From positions 1 through 64,000 of the forward strand of contig CAMYLK010000001.1 of the NCBI GenBank assembly GCA_947259225.1: a stretch of DNA of 64,000 nucleotides, given 5' to 3'. The position numbers and the translations under genes are program-made. The notes below the pieces were generated by a model. It was given only the letters and a program-made list of their open reading frames with translations. It was not told the origin of the DNA and ran no database searches. Source of the stretch: an uncultured Desulfobulbaceae bacterium. Its GTDB lineage: Bacteria; Desulfobacterota; Desulfobulbia; Desulfobulbales; Desulfobulbaceae. Shown one piece after another: positions 7,721-17,632 of the stretch. The first letter of the stretch is position 1, and the number at the start of each line of letters is the position of its first letter.

Positions 7721-10474
7721 ATGTTAACCAAGCCGAATGAAATACCTTCACCTTTGCCATGGTACGTGCACCTTCTCGTTGGCCATGCTCTGGGTGGATT
7801 TTTTTCCTGGATTCTGGTGGCGAGGCAGTTCTATCTCAGGGGAAAGAAATTTCCCGGTCTGTTACTGCTCTGCCTCAACACAATTATTCTTTTGGTCTAC
7901 GGTTATGCCTCTGTCTCGGTGAAAATACCGTGGCATCAACTGTTACTTTGGATGTACGTTTCCAACCTGGTCTGGGCCCTTGGTGCCTGGCTTTGCCAAC
8001 GCACCTTATTCGGTCCTGCACCTCGCCGTTACAGGATTGCTGAGTGGCGGAACTGGGTAAGTCCGCTTTTGACGGCACTGTTTATTGCCGTCGGCCTTGC
8101 GGTGGTGATTGCCGTTTTTCCGGTTATCGCCGAGCGTTTCAAGATGCTCTATGCAGACGATGTTCTGGACAAGAAGGTGATTCTCTGGGATTTCTTTGTC
8201 TATATCCCTTTTTTCATACCTTATGGTCTGCTGATAGGAGGCTGGTGGGCGGGGAAAGGGCGCCGTTTCTCAGCTGCCGATGTTATTACATATTTATCAG
8301 GTCTGGTCTTGTTTTATGTAATCCTGATCGTCATTGTTCAACTGTTTCTCTTTCTTTTTTATAAAGGTCACCCTTACGATAGCTTTGTTGATTGGCAATT
8401 AATTCCGCCGCAGTACCTGACTGCACTGCAGAACGGTATGCTGAATGTCCAGAATTACGATCAACTTGCCTTGGTTATAGTGCCTTTACTGCTTGGGTCG
8501 GTATCACGTATCCGTGATTTTCTGGGGCGGGCTCTGGTAATTTTCCCTGTGGTCAGCATTTGTGTTCTGCCGCTGGGTTTCTATTCGGCAGAGTTCTGGA
8601 TGCTGGCTCAAGGCCAGATCATGCATAATATGACATCTCCGGACAAAAAGACAAATGACAAGGCGTTAAAGTGGGCTGAGACACTTCTGGTCCGTTTTCC
8701 TGAGCATGACAGGTGGCCGGAATTTGCCATGAATCTGGCATGGCACAGGTATGACGACGGCGATGCGGCCCAGGCTCTTGATATTTACAGCCAGGTGGCT
8801 GAGAGGTACGCTGATTCACCTCGTTGGCAGTTCAAGGTAGATCTGGCCAGGGAATTCCTGGGCGCGCCGGATTTCGGCAATGAGACCGATGGCGTGGACA
8901 TTTCCCTCCCCCTGGTCAACTATGAATCGTACCTTACTCCCAACTGGATGGCTCTGCTCCAGGTCATCCGTTATTGGAGCGATGCGGATATTCCTGAATC
9001 TGAGATCCTTATCAGGCTCAAGTCACTGTCAACAGATGACGAAAAGATCAAGCTCAACCCCCTTCCCGGCCTGGCCGAACTTGATGACGCTGCGGAAAGC
9101 CTCGGTTACCGCCTCCTGATACTACCGTCAAATATTGATACGGTCAGTTCCCTGCTTGAAAAAGGTGTTCCGGTTGTCGTTCCAGTCTATAATTCTTTTT
9201 ACCTGTTTTACGGCATTGACCGTTCCCGTTCCATACTCAAAAGCTATTCATACAAAAGAATTTCCAGGCGCCTTATGGATGGGGACAGAGAGGAAATAAA
9301 GGAGATTCTGTCGCTGGAAAAAGAAGGTAAGGGGGCCAGCGTGATTAAGCTTCGCCAGATTGCTGAACAGGCGTATACCGAGCTGCCAATTTCCTTCTGG
9401 GGGAGTGCCTTTGAACTTGACAGCTCCCCATTCGTCGCCGTGATCTATCCTGATGAAGAGGCCGGTAGGATCGAGGAGGCTTTGCCCGGCAGCATGCCTG
9501 AGATCCAGCAGGCGGGCAGGGGATATCTGGCTTCTCTCATAGCATTGAAGGCCCTTGATGCTGCTGACCCCGTGCAAAGTATAGAATGGGCAAGGATAAG
9601 CAGTGGGCTTGTCACGGATCCGCTACCCCTTCACGTTGCCCATCTGGCCCAACGTTTCTGGCAAACACGCGATAAAATGGTCTTGAGCAGGCTTGGCCTG
9701 GAAGAACGGTTTCCGCATCTGGCAGAGGTCGATGAATATTTTGATTCCAGTGCGACAAGGGCATTCCTTGAAAAGGCCAGGAAACAGTTTGAAGCAGATC
9801 TGGCAGCCGGGAGTGTCTCCTGGATGATCCGCAACGAATTGTCGAATTTTCTGGACCGGAGTAATCCGGCAGAGCTTGAACAATTGATTTTTCTTGCCCG
9901 TCATAATATCGAGGTCAATCCAGTCTATCGCGATGGTTGGTTGCATCTGGCCGAACTTTACGAATGGCAGGATGATGTAGAGCATCTGGTATCGGCACTT
10001 GAAGGTGCCCTGGAGGCAGAATCATGGAATAATGAGATAGCGCTGCTGCTTGCCTACCGGTATGTCCAGCTTGACCGTAAAGATGATGCCCGCAGAATCA
10101 TGACACTGATTGATTCCTCAGAAGTCAGCCAAAACGCACATTACATTTTTTGCCGCGGGGTATTGGCTGACTGGGAAGGGGACCCGGGAAAAGCCGAGAA
10201 ACACTACGCTAAAGCCATCGAGCTGCGTCGGTATGTTCCCTTGTATCATCTCCGTTACGGTGAACTTCTTTTGCGGGATGGTCGGATTGAGGATGCGCGA
10301 AAGGCTCTGCAATGGGCTGTTCAGGTTGACGTGGAACGCGGAAGGGTGGGAAGAGAAGCCAGGTCGCTTTTGCAGGACACCTTGACATTGGGAAAGAACC
10401 AGGCCGGTAACACTACAGCAGGTTTGTCAGGGCAGAATAATCATGAGAAAGCAGTGAGCGGACATGGAGAATAA
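7721..10474 (+). CDS. Membrane protein with C39-like pseudopeptidase domain and TPR tail
   Basis: This is a 917-aa protein of unknown function. The first 300 residues hold about seven or eight transmembrane helices. A short TPR-like part follows (WAETLLVRFPEHDRWPEFA), then a region from about 400 that resembles the C39-like papain fold of the next gene: YLTPNWMALLQVIRYW here against YCVPNSLALVMRFWG there. Leu405 stands where the catalytic Cys should be, and the His position in the VVVPVYNSFYLFYG segment is also lost, so the domain looks inactive. The C-terminal 200 residues are TPR repeats. It overlaps the following gene by 11 nt and surely forms an operon with it. Nothing indicates a substrate. 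Confidence 0.8.
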   Translation: MLTKPNEIPSPLPWYVHLLVGHALGGFFSWILVARQFYLRGKKFPGLLLLCLNTIILLVYGYASVSVKIPWHQLLLWMYVSNLVWALGAWLCQRTLFGPAPRRYRIAEWRNWVSPLLTALFIAVGLAVVIAVFPVIAERFKMLYADDVLDKKVILWDFFVYIPFFIPYGLLIGGWWAGKGRRFSAADVITYLSGLVLFYVILIVIVQLFLFLFYKGHPYDSFVDWQLIPPQYLTALQNGMLNVQNYDQLALVIVPLLLGSVSRIRDFLGRALVIFPVVSICVLPLGFYSAEFWMLAQGQIMHNMTSPDKKTNDKALKWAETLLVRFPEHDRWPEFAMNLAWHRYDDGDAAQALDIYSQVAERYADSPRWQFKVDLAREFLGAPDFGNETDGVDISLPLVNYESYLTPNWMALLQVIRYWSDADIPESEILIRLKSLSTDDEKIKLNPLPGLAELDDAAESLGYRLLILPSNIDTVSSLLEKGVPVVVPVYNSFYLFYGIDRSRSILKSYSYKRISRRLMDGDREEIKEILSLEKEGKGASVIKLRQIAEQAYTELPISFWGSAFELDSSPFVAVIYPDEEAGRIEEALPGSMPEIQQAGRGYLASLIALKALDAADPVQSIEWARISSGLVTDPLPLHVAHLAQRFWQTRDKMVLSRLGLEERFPHLAEVDEYFDSSATRAFLEKARKQFEADLAAGSVSWMIRNELSNFLDRSNPAELEQLIFLARHNIEVNPVYRDGWLHLAELYEWQDDVEHLVSALEGALEAESWNNEIALLLAYRYVQLDRKDDARRIMTLIDSSEVSQNAHYIFCRGVLADWEGDPGKAEKHYAKAIELRRYVPLYHLRYGELLLRDGRIEDARKALQWAVQVDVERGRVGREARSLLQDTLTLGKNQAGNTTAGLSGQNNHEKAVSGHGE

Positions 10475-12737
10475 TCGGGCAGTCGATAGAGGCGACATTA
10501 AAAAAACACCGGCCAGGCGAATGGACCGCAAAAGAAGGGAGGATGTCAGGGAAACGGATTTTCCTCTTCTTGGCCCGGTTTTTCTGTCCCTGCTTACTCT
10601 GGTTGCCGGTCCAATGATTTCAGGACCAGCCGCAGGAGCGGTACTGGTCCGTCTCGGCTTCAAAAGATCTGGCTGGCTGACCGCTGTATTCACCTCTTTG
10701 GCAGGGGTTGTGTTTAATGCCGGACTGGTATTATGGCCTGTTAAGTGGTATTGGAGCTCTCTGACTCTGTCTGGGGTACATATAGTTTGCGCGGTTATCC
10801 TTTTTTTTGTAATGCGCAGTTTTTACATGCGGATGCCGGATATGTATCGGACGGATTATTCAGACCGTCGCCGCCGTGACGGAAAGTATATGCTTGCCGG
10901 AATGTTCGGGGGTGCAATGATGTGCACCATCTTCGGAGGTGCTGTAACTGTATTCTTCCTCCTTGGCAGCGATATGCTTTTCGCTAACATAATGCCTGTT
11001 ACCTCCTCTGATGCACAATCGCTTACATATTTTTTCGTCGCCCTGTTCTGTCTGTCTGTCTCAGGATTTATTGCTGGTGGGTACATTGGCGGCCAGGCAT
11101 TGGACATTACCCCCGGGAAGATGCTTTTCTACACACTTGCCATCATCTGGATCAGTCTTACCTGGCTGCTGGCTCTTCAGGTTATTATTGCCATACCAGG
11201 TTTTCAGGCCGGTCAGGCGGCCGGGGCCAAAAGGGCTGCGGCATGGTTTCCCTTTATTACAGGCAACCTGTTCATAGGCACCTGGTGGGCGCCTTTTTTA
11301 TTCAGCTATTTCACCCGTCCTTTGAAGCTGCGGACAAAGCTTTTCCGTCTTGTCCACATCCCGGTTGTCCATCTCTCCGCCGCTGTTGTTCTGGCAATCC
11401 TCATAGGCTATCCCAATAATTTTTTTCATGCTGCCGGAAGGTATTTCGAACGGCATGCCCACATGCCTGCCGCCATGTGGTGTTATGAACAGGGACTGAA
11501 AAAGAGTCTCTCTTCGGAATCTGCTTCATACCTCCAGTACCGGGTTGCACTGCTTGCACATAAGCTTGGAGACAGGGATCGTGCTCTTCAGGGGTTCCGC
11601 AAGGTTGTTTCCAAGTACACAGCTGATGAGCAACTGGTGAAGCAGGCAAACAGATTTTTGGATAATCTGGCCCGAAACGGCGGCAGCGGTCAAAGGATTG
11701 TTCTGCCGGGTGTCGAAACACAGACCGCGTATAAGGGTTCCTACTGTGTCCCCAATTCCCTGGCGCTGGTAATGCGTTTCTGGGGATCAGGTGTAGATGC
11801 CAGGGATATAGGCCGCAGGATTACAGGGCTCGGACGCGGCACCATTATTGTTGACCAGGCATGGTATGCGGAGCAGGAAGGTTTTCGCCATGATTTTCTT
11901 CCCAATGCTTCAGTGGAGGATGTCAAGGCATCCATTGATGCCGGCTTTCCGGTCATGGTATATGTTCCGGCTCATGTATTTGTCATTGTCGGCTACGATG
12001 AAACCCTGGAAACATTTATCACATATGATGTCGCAACAAGCGACGTATGGGTGGAATATATCCAGAAGGACTTTGTCAAGTCATGGAAAAAACAGGGAAC
12101 GACCATGGTGCTGGCCTACCCGCCGACCAGAGAAGGTCAAATTCCAGATCGGATCAGAAATCGTCTTGTCAACCTGAGTGACGAATATCTGCATTACCAT
12201 CTTCATTATTCTAACGCACCGCAAAGCTATACCGGCAGCACGCATCTTTTGCAGGCAGCTGGTAAGAAAGAGGTCTTTTTTATTCCACTGACTATTCTCT
12301 ATAAAGATTTTCCCGGTTTGCGGCCCGTTCTCAATGACCGCTACAATGAAGATATCGTTGCCGGTTCCATCGTGAATTTTTTCAGTAGCGACTACAATGA
12401 AGGCATCCACCTGTGGGGTCAGTATCATGATGAGGATGATTCCAGGGAAGACAGGGTGCTTGATTACAGCCTCGCCTATCTGATAGGGCAGAACCAGCTC
12501 AAGATGGCCCGGAAACTGATAACGAATATAGAGGAACAGGGTCCCATCAGTACCAAAACGGAGAACACGCTTGCCATGATTGATCTGGCTCTTGGCGATT
12601 TTGCCAGCGGTGTGCACCATATCGATGAGAGTGATGCGCATGATCTGGAATTTTATCTGGCACTGGCAGAACTTCAGCTCGGTAACCGCCAGGCAGCGAT
12701 CAGTGGTATGGCCCAGACTGTGGACGGCTGTACATGA
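10464..12737 (+). CDS. Membrane-anchored C39-like cysteine peptidase with TPR repeats, ended by an in-frame UGA
   Basis: The protein has 757 aa up to the UGA. A basic N-terminus is followed by about seven transmembrane helices (residues 38-325), a TPR-like linker, and a C39-like papain-fold domain from about 420 to 545. The catalytic set is visible: Cys428 in YCVPNSLALVMRFWG, His504 in PAHVFVIVGYD, Asp522 in FITYDVAT. C39 domains cut peptides after double glycine in exporters, but C39-like domains occur in other envelope proteins. TPR-type helices follow. The UGA at 12735-12737 interrupts a frame that stays open to 13136; with read-through the protein would be 890 aa, close to its 917-aa partner. 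Function is unknown. Confidence 0.8.
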   Translation: MENNRAVDRGDIKKTPARRMDRKRREDVRETDFPLLGPVFLSLLTLVAGPMISGPAAGAVLVRLGFKRSGWLTAVFTSLAGVVFNAGLVLWPVKWYWSSLTLSGVHIVCAVILFFVMRSFYMRMPDMYRTDYSDRRRRDGKYMLAGMFGGAMMCTIFGGAVTVFFLLGSDMLFANIMPVTSSDAQSLTYFFVALFCLSVSGFIAGGYIGGQALDITPGKMLFYTLAIIWISLTWLLALQVIIAIPGFQAGQAAGAKRAAAWFPFITGNLFIGTWWAPFLFSYFTRPLKLRTKLFRLVHIPVVHLSAAVVLAILIGYPNNFFHAAGRYFERHAHMPAAMWCYEQGLKKSLSSESASYLQYRVALLAHKLGDRDRALQGFRKVVSKYTADEQLVKQANRFLDNLARNGGSGQRIVLPGVETQTAYKGSYCVPNSLALVMRFWGSGVDARDIGRRITGLGRGTIIVDQAWYAEQEGFRHDFLPNASVEDVKASIDAGFPVMVYVPAHVFVIVGYDETLETFITYDVATSDVWVEYIQKDFVKSWKKQGTTMVLAYPPTREGQIPDRIRNRLVNLSDEYLHYHLHYSNAPQSYTGSTHLLQAAGKKEVFFIPLTILYKDFPGLRPVLNDRYNEDIVAGSIVNFFSSDYNEGIHLWGQYHDEDDSREDRVLDYSLAYLIGQNQLKMARKLITNIEEQGPISTKTENTLAMIDLALGDFASGVHHIDESDAHDLEFYLALAELQLGNRQAAISGMAQTVDGCT

Positions 12738-12765
12738 AGTTACCGCAGGAGACCGGTCGGTCCCC
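12735..12765 (+). promoter_or_regulatory. In-frame UGA with SECIS-like hairpin
   Basis: Ten bases after UGA (12735-12737), GGAGACC (12748-12754) pairs with GGTCCCC (12759-12765) with one A-C mismatch, closing a GGTC tetraloop. The E. coli fdhF SECIS also has a GGUC loop on a short GC-rich stem, starting 11 nt after its UGA. The bulged U of the E. coli element is not present here. The resemblance may be chance; a nonsense mutation is the main alternative. Confidence 0.35.
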
Positions 12766-12845
12766 AGAATAAACAGGATTTCAACAAAAAAGGGTGGTGG
12801 AACACACAGTTTGACAGAAAATATTTCAGAGATTCGAAAAAACAG

Positions 12846-13136
12846 ATGGGCCTGGATGATTACGGTTTTCCGGCTACGATTATCGCAAATTCCATTTTGC
12901 TCGAACAGGATGATTTCGGTGACAGCGTTAAGGATGTTGAGGAAAGCTGGAGCTACTGGCTTCACTATTTTCCCTTTGATGCCGTGACAGCAGAGAGGCT
13001 TTCCTCACTGATGATGAAGAGATTGGCGAGGATGGACGTAAAGAAAGACGGTGCCCGCCGGCAGCTTCTTGAACGTAAACTCGAACTGGCCTCCCAGCGG
13101 GCAGAGAGATACCGGAAAGGAAACTTTGCCCGGTAA
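12846..13136 (+). CDS. In-frame continuation of the C39-like/TPR protein (or its severed 3' part)
   Basis: The 96-aa segment from the first ATG after the UGA is in the same frame as the upstream gene, and the frame is open all the way from 12738. The stretch before the ATG reads as plausible protein from about 12789 on (GWWNTQFDRKYFRDSKKQ). The ATG has no good ribosome binding site. The sequence is soluble and helical, with SWSYWLHYFPFDAVTAERLSSL and a basic end. It most likely is the natural C-terminus of the preceding protein, reached by selenocysteine insertion or read-through, or cut off by a recent nonsense mutation. A pair of compensating frameshifts around 12735-12770 is a third possibility. 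Confidence 0.5.
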   Translation: MGLDDYGFPATIIANSILLEQDDFGDSVKDVEESWSYWLHYFPFDAVTAERLSSLMMKRLARMDVKKDGARRQLLERKLELASQRAERYRKGNFAR

Positions 13137-13147
13137 AAGGGTCAGAC

Positions 13148-13831
13148 ATGTGCGGACGATTTGCCCTCTCGGCTCCGGTTGAAACGATCCGGCAGCATTT
13201 CAAACTACGCGAGGACATAGTTCTCCAGCCACGCTACAACATTGCTCCCAGCCAGCAGGTCGCTGTTGTGCGGGAAGCGGTACCAGGTGTAAATAAGCTT
13301 GTCATGATGCGATGGGGGCTCGTCCCGTCCTGGGCCAGCGACTTGAAATTCAGCAACATGCTCATCAATGCAAGGGCCGAAACCCTTCACCAAAAGCCCT
13401 CCTTCAGTGTTCCCTTTAAAAAAAGCCGATGCCTGCTCCCGGCGGACGGTTTTTATGAATGGCGTGCTGTACCTGGCCTGAAGACTAAACAGCCATACTT
13501 GGTCCGAATGCAAAACGGGGGGGTTTTTGCCTTTGGAGGCCTGTGGAGTTCCTGGAAAGATAAGACAAGCGGCGAGATAGTTGAGTCATGCACCATCATC
13601 ACAACAGAACCAAACATTCTCCTGGCTGAGATCCATAATCGAATGCCGGTAATCATACAGCCTGATCATTACGCCACCTGGCTCGGACAGCATAGTGATC
13701 CGGCCGCATTGAAAGAACTGTTCAGCCCCGTTGATCCGGCCGGGATGATCTGTCATCCTGTTTCAACTCTTTGTAATAGTACTAAAATCGATTCGCCTGA
13801 TTGCATAGTGGAGAAACATAAAGGTATGTGA
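13148..13831 (+). CDS. SRAP (HMCES/YedK) family abasic-site protein
   Basis: This 227-aa protein belongs to the SOS-response-associated peptidase family. Such proteins crosslink through Cys2 to abasic sites in single-stranded DNA and so shield them. All key residues are visible: Cys2 right after the start Met (MCGRFAL), Asn in INARAET, Glu in DGFYEW, and His in EIHNRMPVI. Length matches the family. It starts 11 nt after the end of the preceding reading frame, so co-transcription is likely, although a functional link is doubtful. Confidence 0.93.
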   Translation: MCGRFALSAPVETIRQHFKLREDIVLQPRYNIAPSQQVAVVREAVPGVNKLVMMRWGLVPSWASDLKFSNMLINARAETLHQKPSFSVPFKKSRCLLPADGFYEWRAVPGLKTKQPYLVRMQNGGVFAFGGLWSSWKDKTSGEIVESCTIITTEPNILLAEIHNRMPVIIQPDHYATWLGQHSDPAALKELFSPVDPAGMICHPVSTLCNSTKIDSPDCIVEKHKGM

Positions 13832-14218
13832 ACAAAGTGAGATTCAGTACCGGCAAGAAATGATAATGAATCAAGCGGTTCTGTCAACATAATGGCTGAA
13901 TGTTTAATTCCATGTGAATTGTATGAAATTATGAATATTGAGTGTATTAAATTTGTCTGAAGCAGAGTAGTTTGATATAACTAAAAAAGTAGAAGGTTAT
14001 TTGACGGTAATATTCCAAGAAAACCGTTCCGGGGCTGGAAAGGTTTCATGCTGGAAAGTGAACGGTCGGTCGGGTCTTTATGCAGTAAAGGTCTACCGAG
14101 GATCAAGCCGAAAACGCATGCTATTTTCCCCCAAAAGAATATTAAGAAAAGGATACCAGCAAAAACAGGTTGTTTGCTGACTCCGCAATAAATTTAATTT
14201 CAGTGAAAAGAGGAAACG
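13832..14218. other. Intergenic region upstream of the wsp operon
   Basis: About 390 bases with no convincing ORF. The first half is AT-rich; the middle (about 14020-14110) is more GC-rich with a small CTTTA/TAAAG hairpin near 14077-14091. The wsp promoter probably lies here, but I cannot place it. Confidence 0.5.
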
Positions 14219-15859
14219 ATGGCGTTTCAATTTGTTGAAAATTTAAGTGTTAGGTGGCGTTTACTGGGATTTATTTTCTGCCTGCTCCTTTTTATTGTTG
14301 TGTCAGGAACGGGCGGACTGATAGGTATGCGCGACACCAAACAGTCCCTGTCCCTGGTGTATAACAACAATGTAAGGCCCATGGAGGAGATGCGGCAGAT
14401 CAACGAATTGATGAAGTTTGACGTGGCAAGCACCGTTGAGAGGGTTCTGTATGAGCAGATTACTTACGGCGATGCCATAAGCAGGGTTGAAGCTGCAAAA
14501 ATTAAAATTGACGACAAGATTGATGAATTGCTTAATACGGGTGAAACCGGCGGCCAGGGATCACAAGACTGGATCTCGGCAGACCGTGACATATTTGTTA
14601 AAGCCAAATCCATGACAAAGCAGGCGCTTGCGACTCTGCAGACCAATGATTTTGATAAGGTTGATGACATGTATGCCAATCAACTGGAACCGTTTCTTGA
14701 CATATTCGGAAGTGAAATCAATACGTTGATACTTGGAAGAATTTCAGCAGTTAAAAGCGAATACGATCGCGCTGAAAAAAGGTTTGTTTTTTCTCAGGCG
14801 GCATTTGGCGCCACAATCTTTGTGGGAGTCTGCGTAGCACTTTTTGTCGGCTTTTTTCTGATGCGCAGTATTAATGATCCCTTAAAGCGCCTTACAAAAG
14901 CTATGCAAGTAATGATGCAGGGGGACCTGACGCAAAAGCTTAATTATGAATTTTCGAATGAATTCGGGGTGTTGATAGACGGTTTTAATCAGATGACAGA
15001 TTATCTTGAAGGCCTGATCACCCAGATTCAGCACGCCGGAATCCAGGTCACCAGTTCTATTACTGAAATAGCAGCAAGTACCAGGCAGCAGGAGGCAACA
15101 GCCAATGAACATGCTGCCACTGCCAGTGAAATAGCAGCCTCCACGAACCAGATCGCCGCAACCTCGGAGCATCTGCTGACGACCATGAAGAGGGTAAACA
15201 GCCTGACGAGTAATGCTGCTGCCGCGGCTGAAGATGGTCACTCCGGCTTGATCAACATCGACCAGACCATGGTGCAGATGGAGGATGCCACCGGTTCCAT
15301 TGTTGGTAAATTGTCGATTCTGAGTGAAAAGGCCGGGGATATAGCCGGGGTGGTCAAAACCATTAACAAACTGGCTGACCAGACAAATCTGCTTTCCCTG
15401 AATGCTGCAATCGAAGCGGAAAAAGCCGGTGAATATGGCTCCGGGTTTTCCGTTGTAGCAACTGAAATCCGCAGGCTGGCAGATCAGACAGCTGTTGCTA
15501 CATACGATATTGAACAGATGGTCCAGGGGGTGCAGTCTGCTGTTTCCTCCGCAGTAATGGGGATAGATAAATTCGCTAAAGATGTCCGCGTCAGCGTGGA
15601 AAATATTCGTGACGGCAGCGAGAGGATTGAGGGCGTGATTGAACAGGTCCAGGTTCTTAAGCCCCAGGTCAAAACCATCAGTGAAGGAATTGAAGCACAG
15701 TCGCTGGGAGCAAAGCAGATCAGTGAAGCTACCGGACAGATGAACAATGCCGCCCAGCAGACTGCAGAATCAATAGGTCAGGTTGGCCTGACTATTGAAC
15801 GGCTTCAGCAGGCTGCGCAAGGACTGCAGGAAGCGATCTCCAAGTTCAATGTAAAATAA
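14219..15859 (+). CDS. wspA: Methyl-accepting chemotaxis protein, WspA-like
   Basis: This 546-aa receptor of the Wsp surface-sensing pathway passes signal to the WspE kinase. Membrane helices lie at about 14-36 and 196-218, with a four-helix periplasmic sensor between them and a HAMP segment from about 215. The signalling hairpin tip contains [19 protein letters not shown], then [20 protein letters not shown], the form typical of WspA. It is the first gene of a seven-gene cluster in the canonical Wsp order. In Pseudomonas this pathway responds to surface contact and raises c-di-GMP; transfer of that role here is by homology and gene order. Confidence 0.93.
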   Translation: MAFQFVENLSVRWRLLGFIFCLLLFIVVSGTGGLIGMRDTKQSLSLVYNNNVRPMEEMRQINELMKFDVASTVERVLYEQITYGDAISRVEAAKIKIDDKIDELLNTGETGGQGSQDWISADRDIFVKAKSMTKQALATLQTNDFDKVDDMYANQLEPFLDIFGSEINTLILGRISAVKSEYDRAEKRFVFSQAAFGATIFVGVCVALFVGFFLMRSINDPLKRLTKAMQVMMQGDLTQKLNYEFSNEFGVLIDGFNQMTDYLEGLITQIQHAGIQVTSSITEIAASTRQQEATANEHAATASEIAASTNQIAATSEHLLTTMKRVNSLTSNAAAAAEDGHSGLINIDQTMVQMEDATGSIVGKLSILSEKAGDIAGVVKTINKLADQTNLLSLNAAIEAEKAGEYGSGFSVVATEIRRLADQTAVATYDIEQMVQGVQSAVSSAVMGIDKFAKDVRVSVENIRDGSERIEGVIEQVQVLKPQVKTISEGIEAQSLGAKQISEATGQMNNAAQQTAESIGQVGLTIERLQQAAQGLQEAISKFNVK

Positions 15860-15875
15860 CCTCTGACCGGTTATC

Positions 15876-16319
15876 ATGCTGCTTCTGCTGTTTGAAACAA
15901 GTACCGGGCGCTATGCTCTGGATTCGAAACAGATTATAGAGATCATCCCTCTTCTTGTGCCCAAAAAAATACCCGGGGCTCCAGATTATGTAGCTGGAAT
16001 TATAAACTACCGCGGTGACCCGGTTCCTGTTTTCGACCTTTGTGCCCTTGCAGGAGGTTCCCCAAGTAATCATTATTACAGTACTCGTATTGTCCTGGTT
16101 CATTATCCTCTGGATACGGAACAGGAAAGGATGATAGGACTCATTGCCGAACGGGCCACGGATGTTGTCAAGTGCACTGAAAATGATATCAGGTCATCGG
16201 GAATACTCCTTGAAAAAGGTTCAGGTTCGCAAGCTTCAGGATCCGGCAATGAGGAAATTGTTCAGTTGTATGACATACCTCGTATGATTCCTGTGGATAT
16301 TGTACGCGGACTTTTTTAG
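15876..16319 (+). CDS. wspB: CheW-like adaptor, WspB
   Basis: A single CheW domain (147 aa) that couples the receptor to the histidine kinase. It reads from MLLLLFETSTGRYALDSKQI through IPLLVPKKIPGAPDYVAGII and the NYRGDPVPVFDL segment, which is the conserved CheW core. It lies 16 nt after wspA. The second position in the operon, before a CheR gene, matches WspB. There is no extra domain. Confidence 0.92.
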   Translation: MLLLLFETSTGRYALDSKQIIEIIPLLVPKKIPGAPDYVAGIINYRGDPVPVFDLCALAGGSPSNHYYSTRIVLVHYPLDTEQERMIGLIAERATDVVKCTENDIRSSGILLEKGSGSQASGSGNEEIVQLYDIPRMIPVDIVRGLF

Positions 16320-16378
16320 AAAATTTCTCCAAAGTAAAGCAGGGCCTGAGGTCGAGAGATTGAGTCAAGCGAGTTAGA

Positions 16379-17632
16379 ATGCAAATAGCCAAACAGAAAA
16401 TAGCTGCACTTCTTGAACAGACTATCGGCTTGACTGTTACGTCTATCGGAGACTCTACCTTTCAGAGGGCGCTGGGTTCACGGATGAGGGTTCTGGATAT
16501 AGAGGATGTCTCCGCCTATTATGAAAAACTCAGGATTTCGTTTGGGGAGTTGCGGAGGCTGGTCGAAGAGGTGGTTGTTCCTGAAACCTGGTTCTTTCGT
16601 GATCAGGAGCCTTTTCTTTTTCTCAACGATTATATTTTGAACTCGGGGAAAGATCCGGCAAGCTCTACCTACCGGGTATTAAGCCTGCCATGTTCAACCG
16701 GGGAGGAACCATATTCCATTGCCATGACTTTACTGCAGGCAGGATTAACACCAACAAATTTTTTTATAGACGCCGTTGATGTAAGCGAGCGGGTTCTGAA
16801 ACTTGCCCGGAAAGGGGTTTATGGAAAAAATTCATTCCGGACCAATGATCTCAGCTTTCGTGACAACTTTTTTTTCAAAACCACAGAAGGATTTTCACTG
16901 AGAAGGATAATCCGTGATAAGGTCCGTTTTCTGCAGGGGAACATACTTCAGCACGGTTTTACGGAAAGCCTTGGCCGTTATGATGTGGTTTTTTGCCGCA
17001 ATGTTCTTATTTATTTCAATAAAGAAGGCCAGAGGCAGGCAATAAATTCCTTGTATAACCTGCTTGTGCCGGGTGGACTTTTGTTTACGGGTCATGCTGA
17101 AGCCAGCCTCTTTATTGAAAGCAGGTTTATTCCGGTGATGCATTCCAAGGCTTTTGCCTTTTACAAGGGCAAAGAGGACTTGACCAAACCAAAATGGCAG
17201 GAAGAAAAAGCTGAGAGAAGAAGTTCTGTAAAGGTTCCTCCTGCAGGGACTTCTTTGTTCAAAAGGCCTAAACCCCAGCGGTTAAAACCACCTTCCCCGC
17301 AACGGTTGCAGGAAAAGGATGATGAATATTCCAGTGTCTGTAAGATGGCCGATGGAGGTAATCTTGAGGATGCTGCCAGCCGCAGTGAGAATTATTTACG
17401 GACCAACGGACCTTCAGATAAATGGTATTATCTTCTTGGGATTATTCGTGATAGTCAGGGAAAGCCTGATGAGGCTTTAAAGCTGTTGCGAAAAGCAGTT
17501 TATCTCAACCCGGATAACGTCGAGTGCCTGGTTCAGTTGTCATTACTGGCTGAACGCTCTGGAGATACTGTCATGGCAGAAAATTATAAACGGCGGATCA
17601 GGAAAATACAGGAGAAAGAGGTAAACCTGTGA
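16379..17632 (+). CDS. wspC: CheR-type methyltransferase with TPR, WspC
   Basis: This 417-aa protein methylates glutamates of the WspA receptor with SAM, tuning its sensitivity. The N-terminal and SAM-binding CheR domains cover about residues 1-270; visible motifs are ETWFFRDQEPF, LPCSTGEEPYSIAM, and FCRNVLIYFN. A basic, proline-rich linker (about 275-310) leads to a TPR region at the C-terminus (YYLLGIIRDSQGKPDEALKL). The TPR tail distinguishes WspC-type from plain CheR proteins. The stop overlaps the start of the next gene. Confidence 0.93.
   Translation: MQIAKQKIAALLEQTIGLTVTSIGDSTFQRALGSRMRVLDIEDVSAYYEKLRISFGELRRLVEEVVVPETWFFRDQEPFLFLNDYILNSGKDPASSTYRVLSLPCSTGEEPYSIAMTLLQAGLTPTNFFIDAVDVSERVLKLARKGVYGKNSFRTNDLSFRDNFFFKTTEGFSLRRIIRDKVRFLQGNILQHGFTESLGRYDVVFCRNVLIYFNKEGQRQAINSLYNLLVPGGLLFTGHAEASLFIESRFIPVMHSKAFAFYKGKEDLTKPKWQEEKAERRSSVKVPPAGTSLFKRPKPQRLKPPSPQRLQEKDDEYSSVCKMADGGNLEDAASRSENYLRTNGPSDKWYYLLGIIRDSQGKPDEALKLLRKAVYLNPDNVECLVQLSLLAERSGDTVMAENYKRRIRKIQEKEVNL

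Noticed and set aside
14020..14115. Structured-looking leader before wspA as a second c-di-GMP riboswitch
   Set aside because: It lacks the GNRA stem and the conserved GEMM-I strings; only a 5-bp hairpin is visible.
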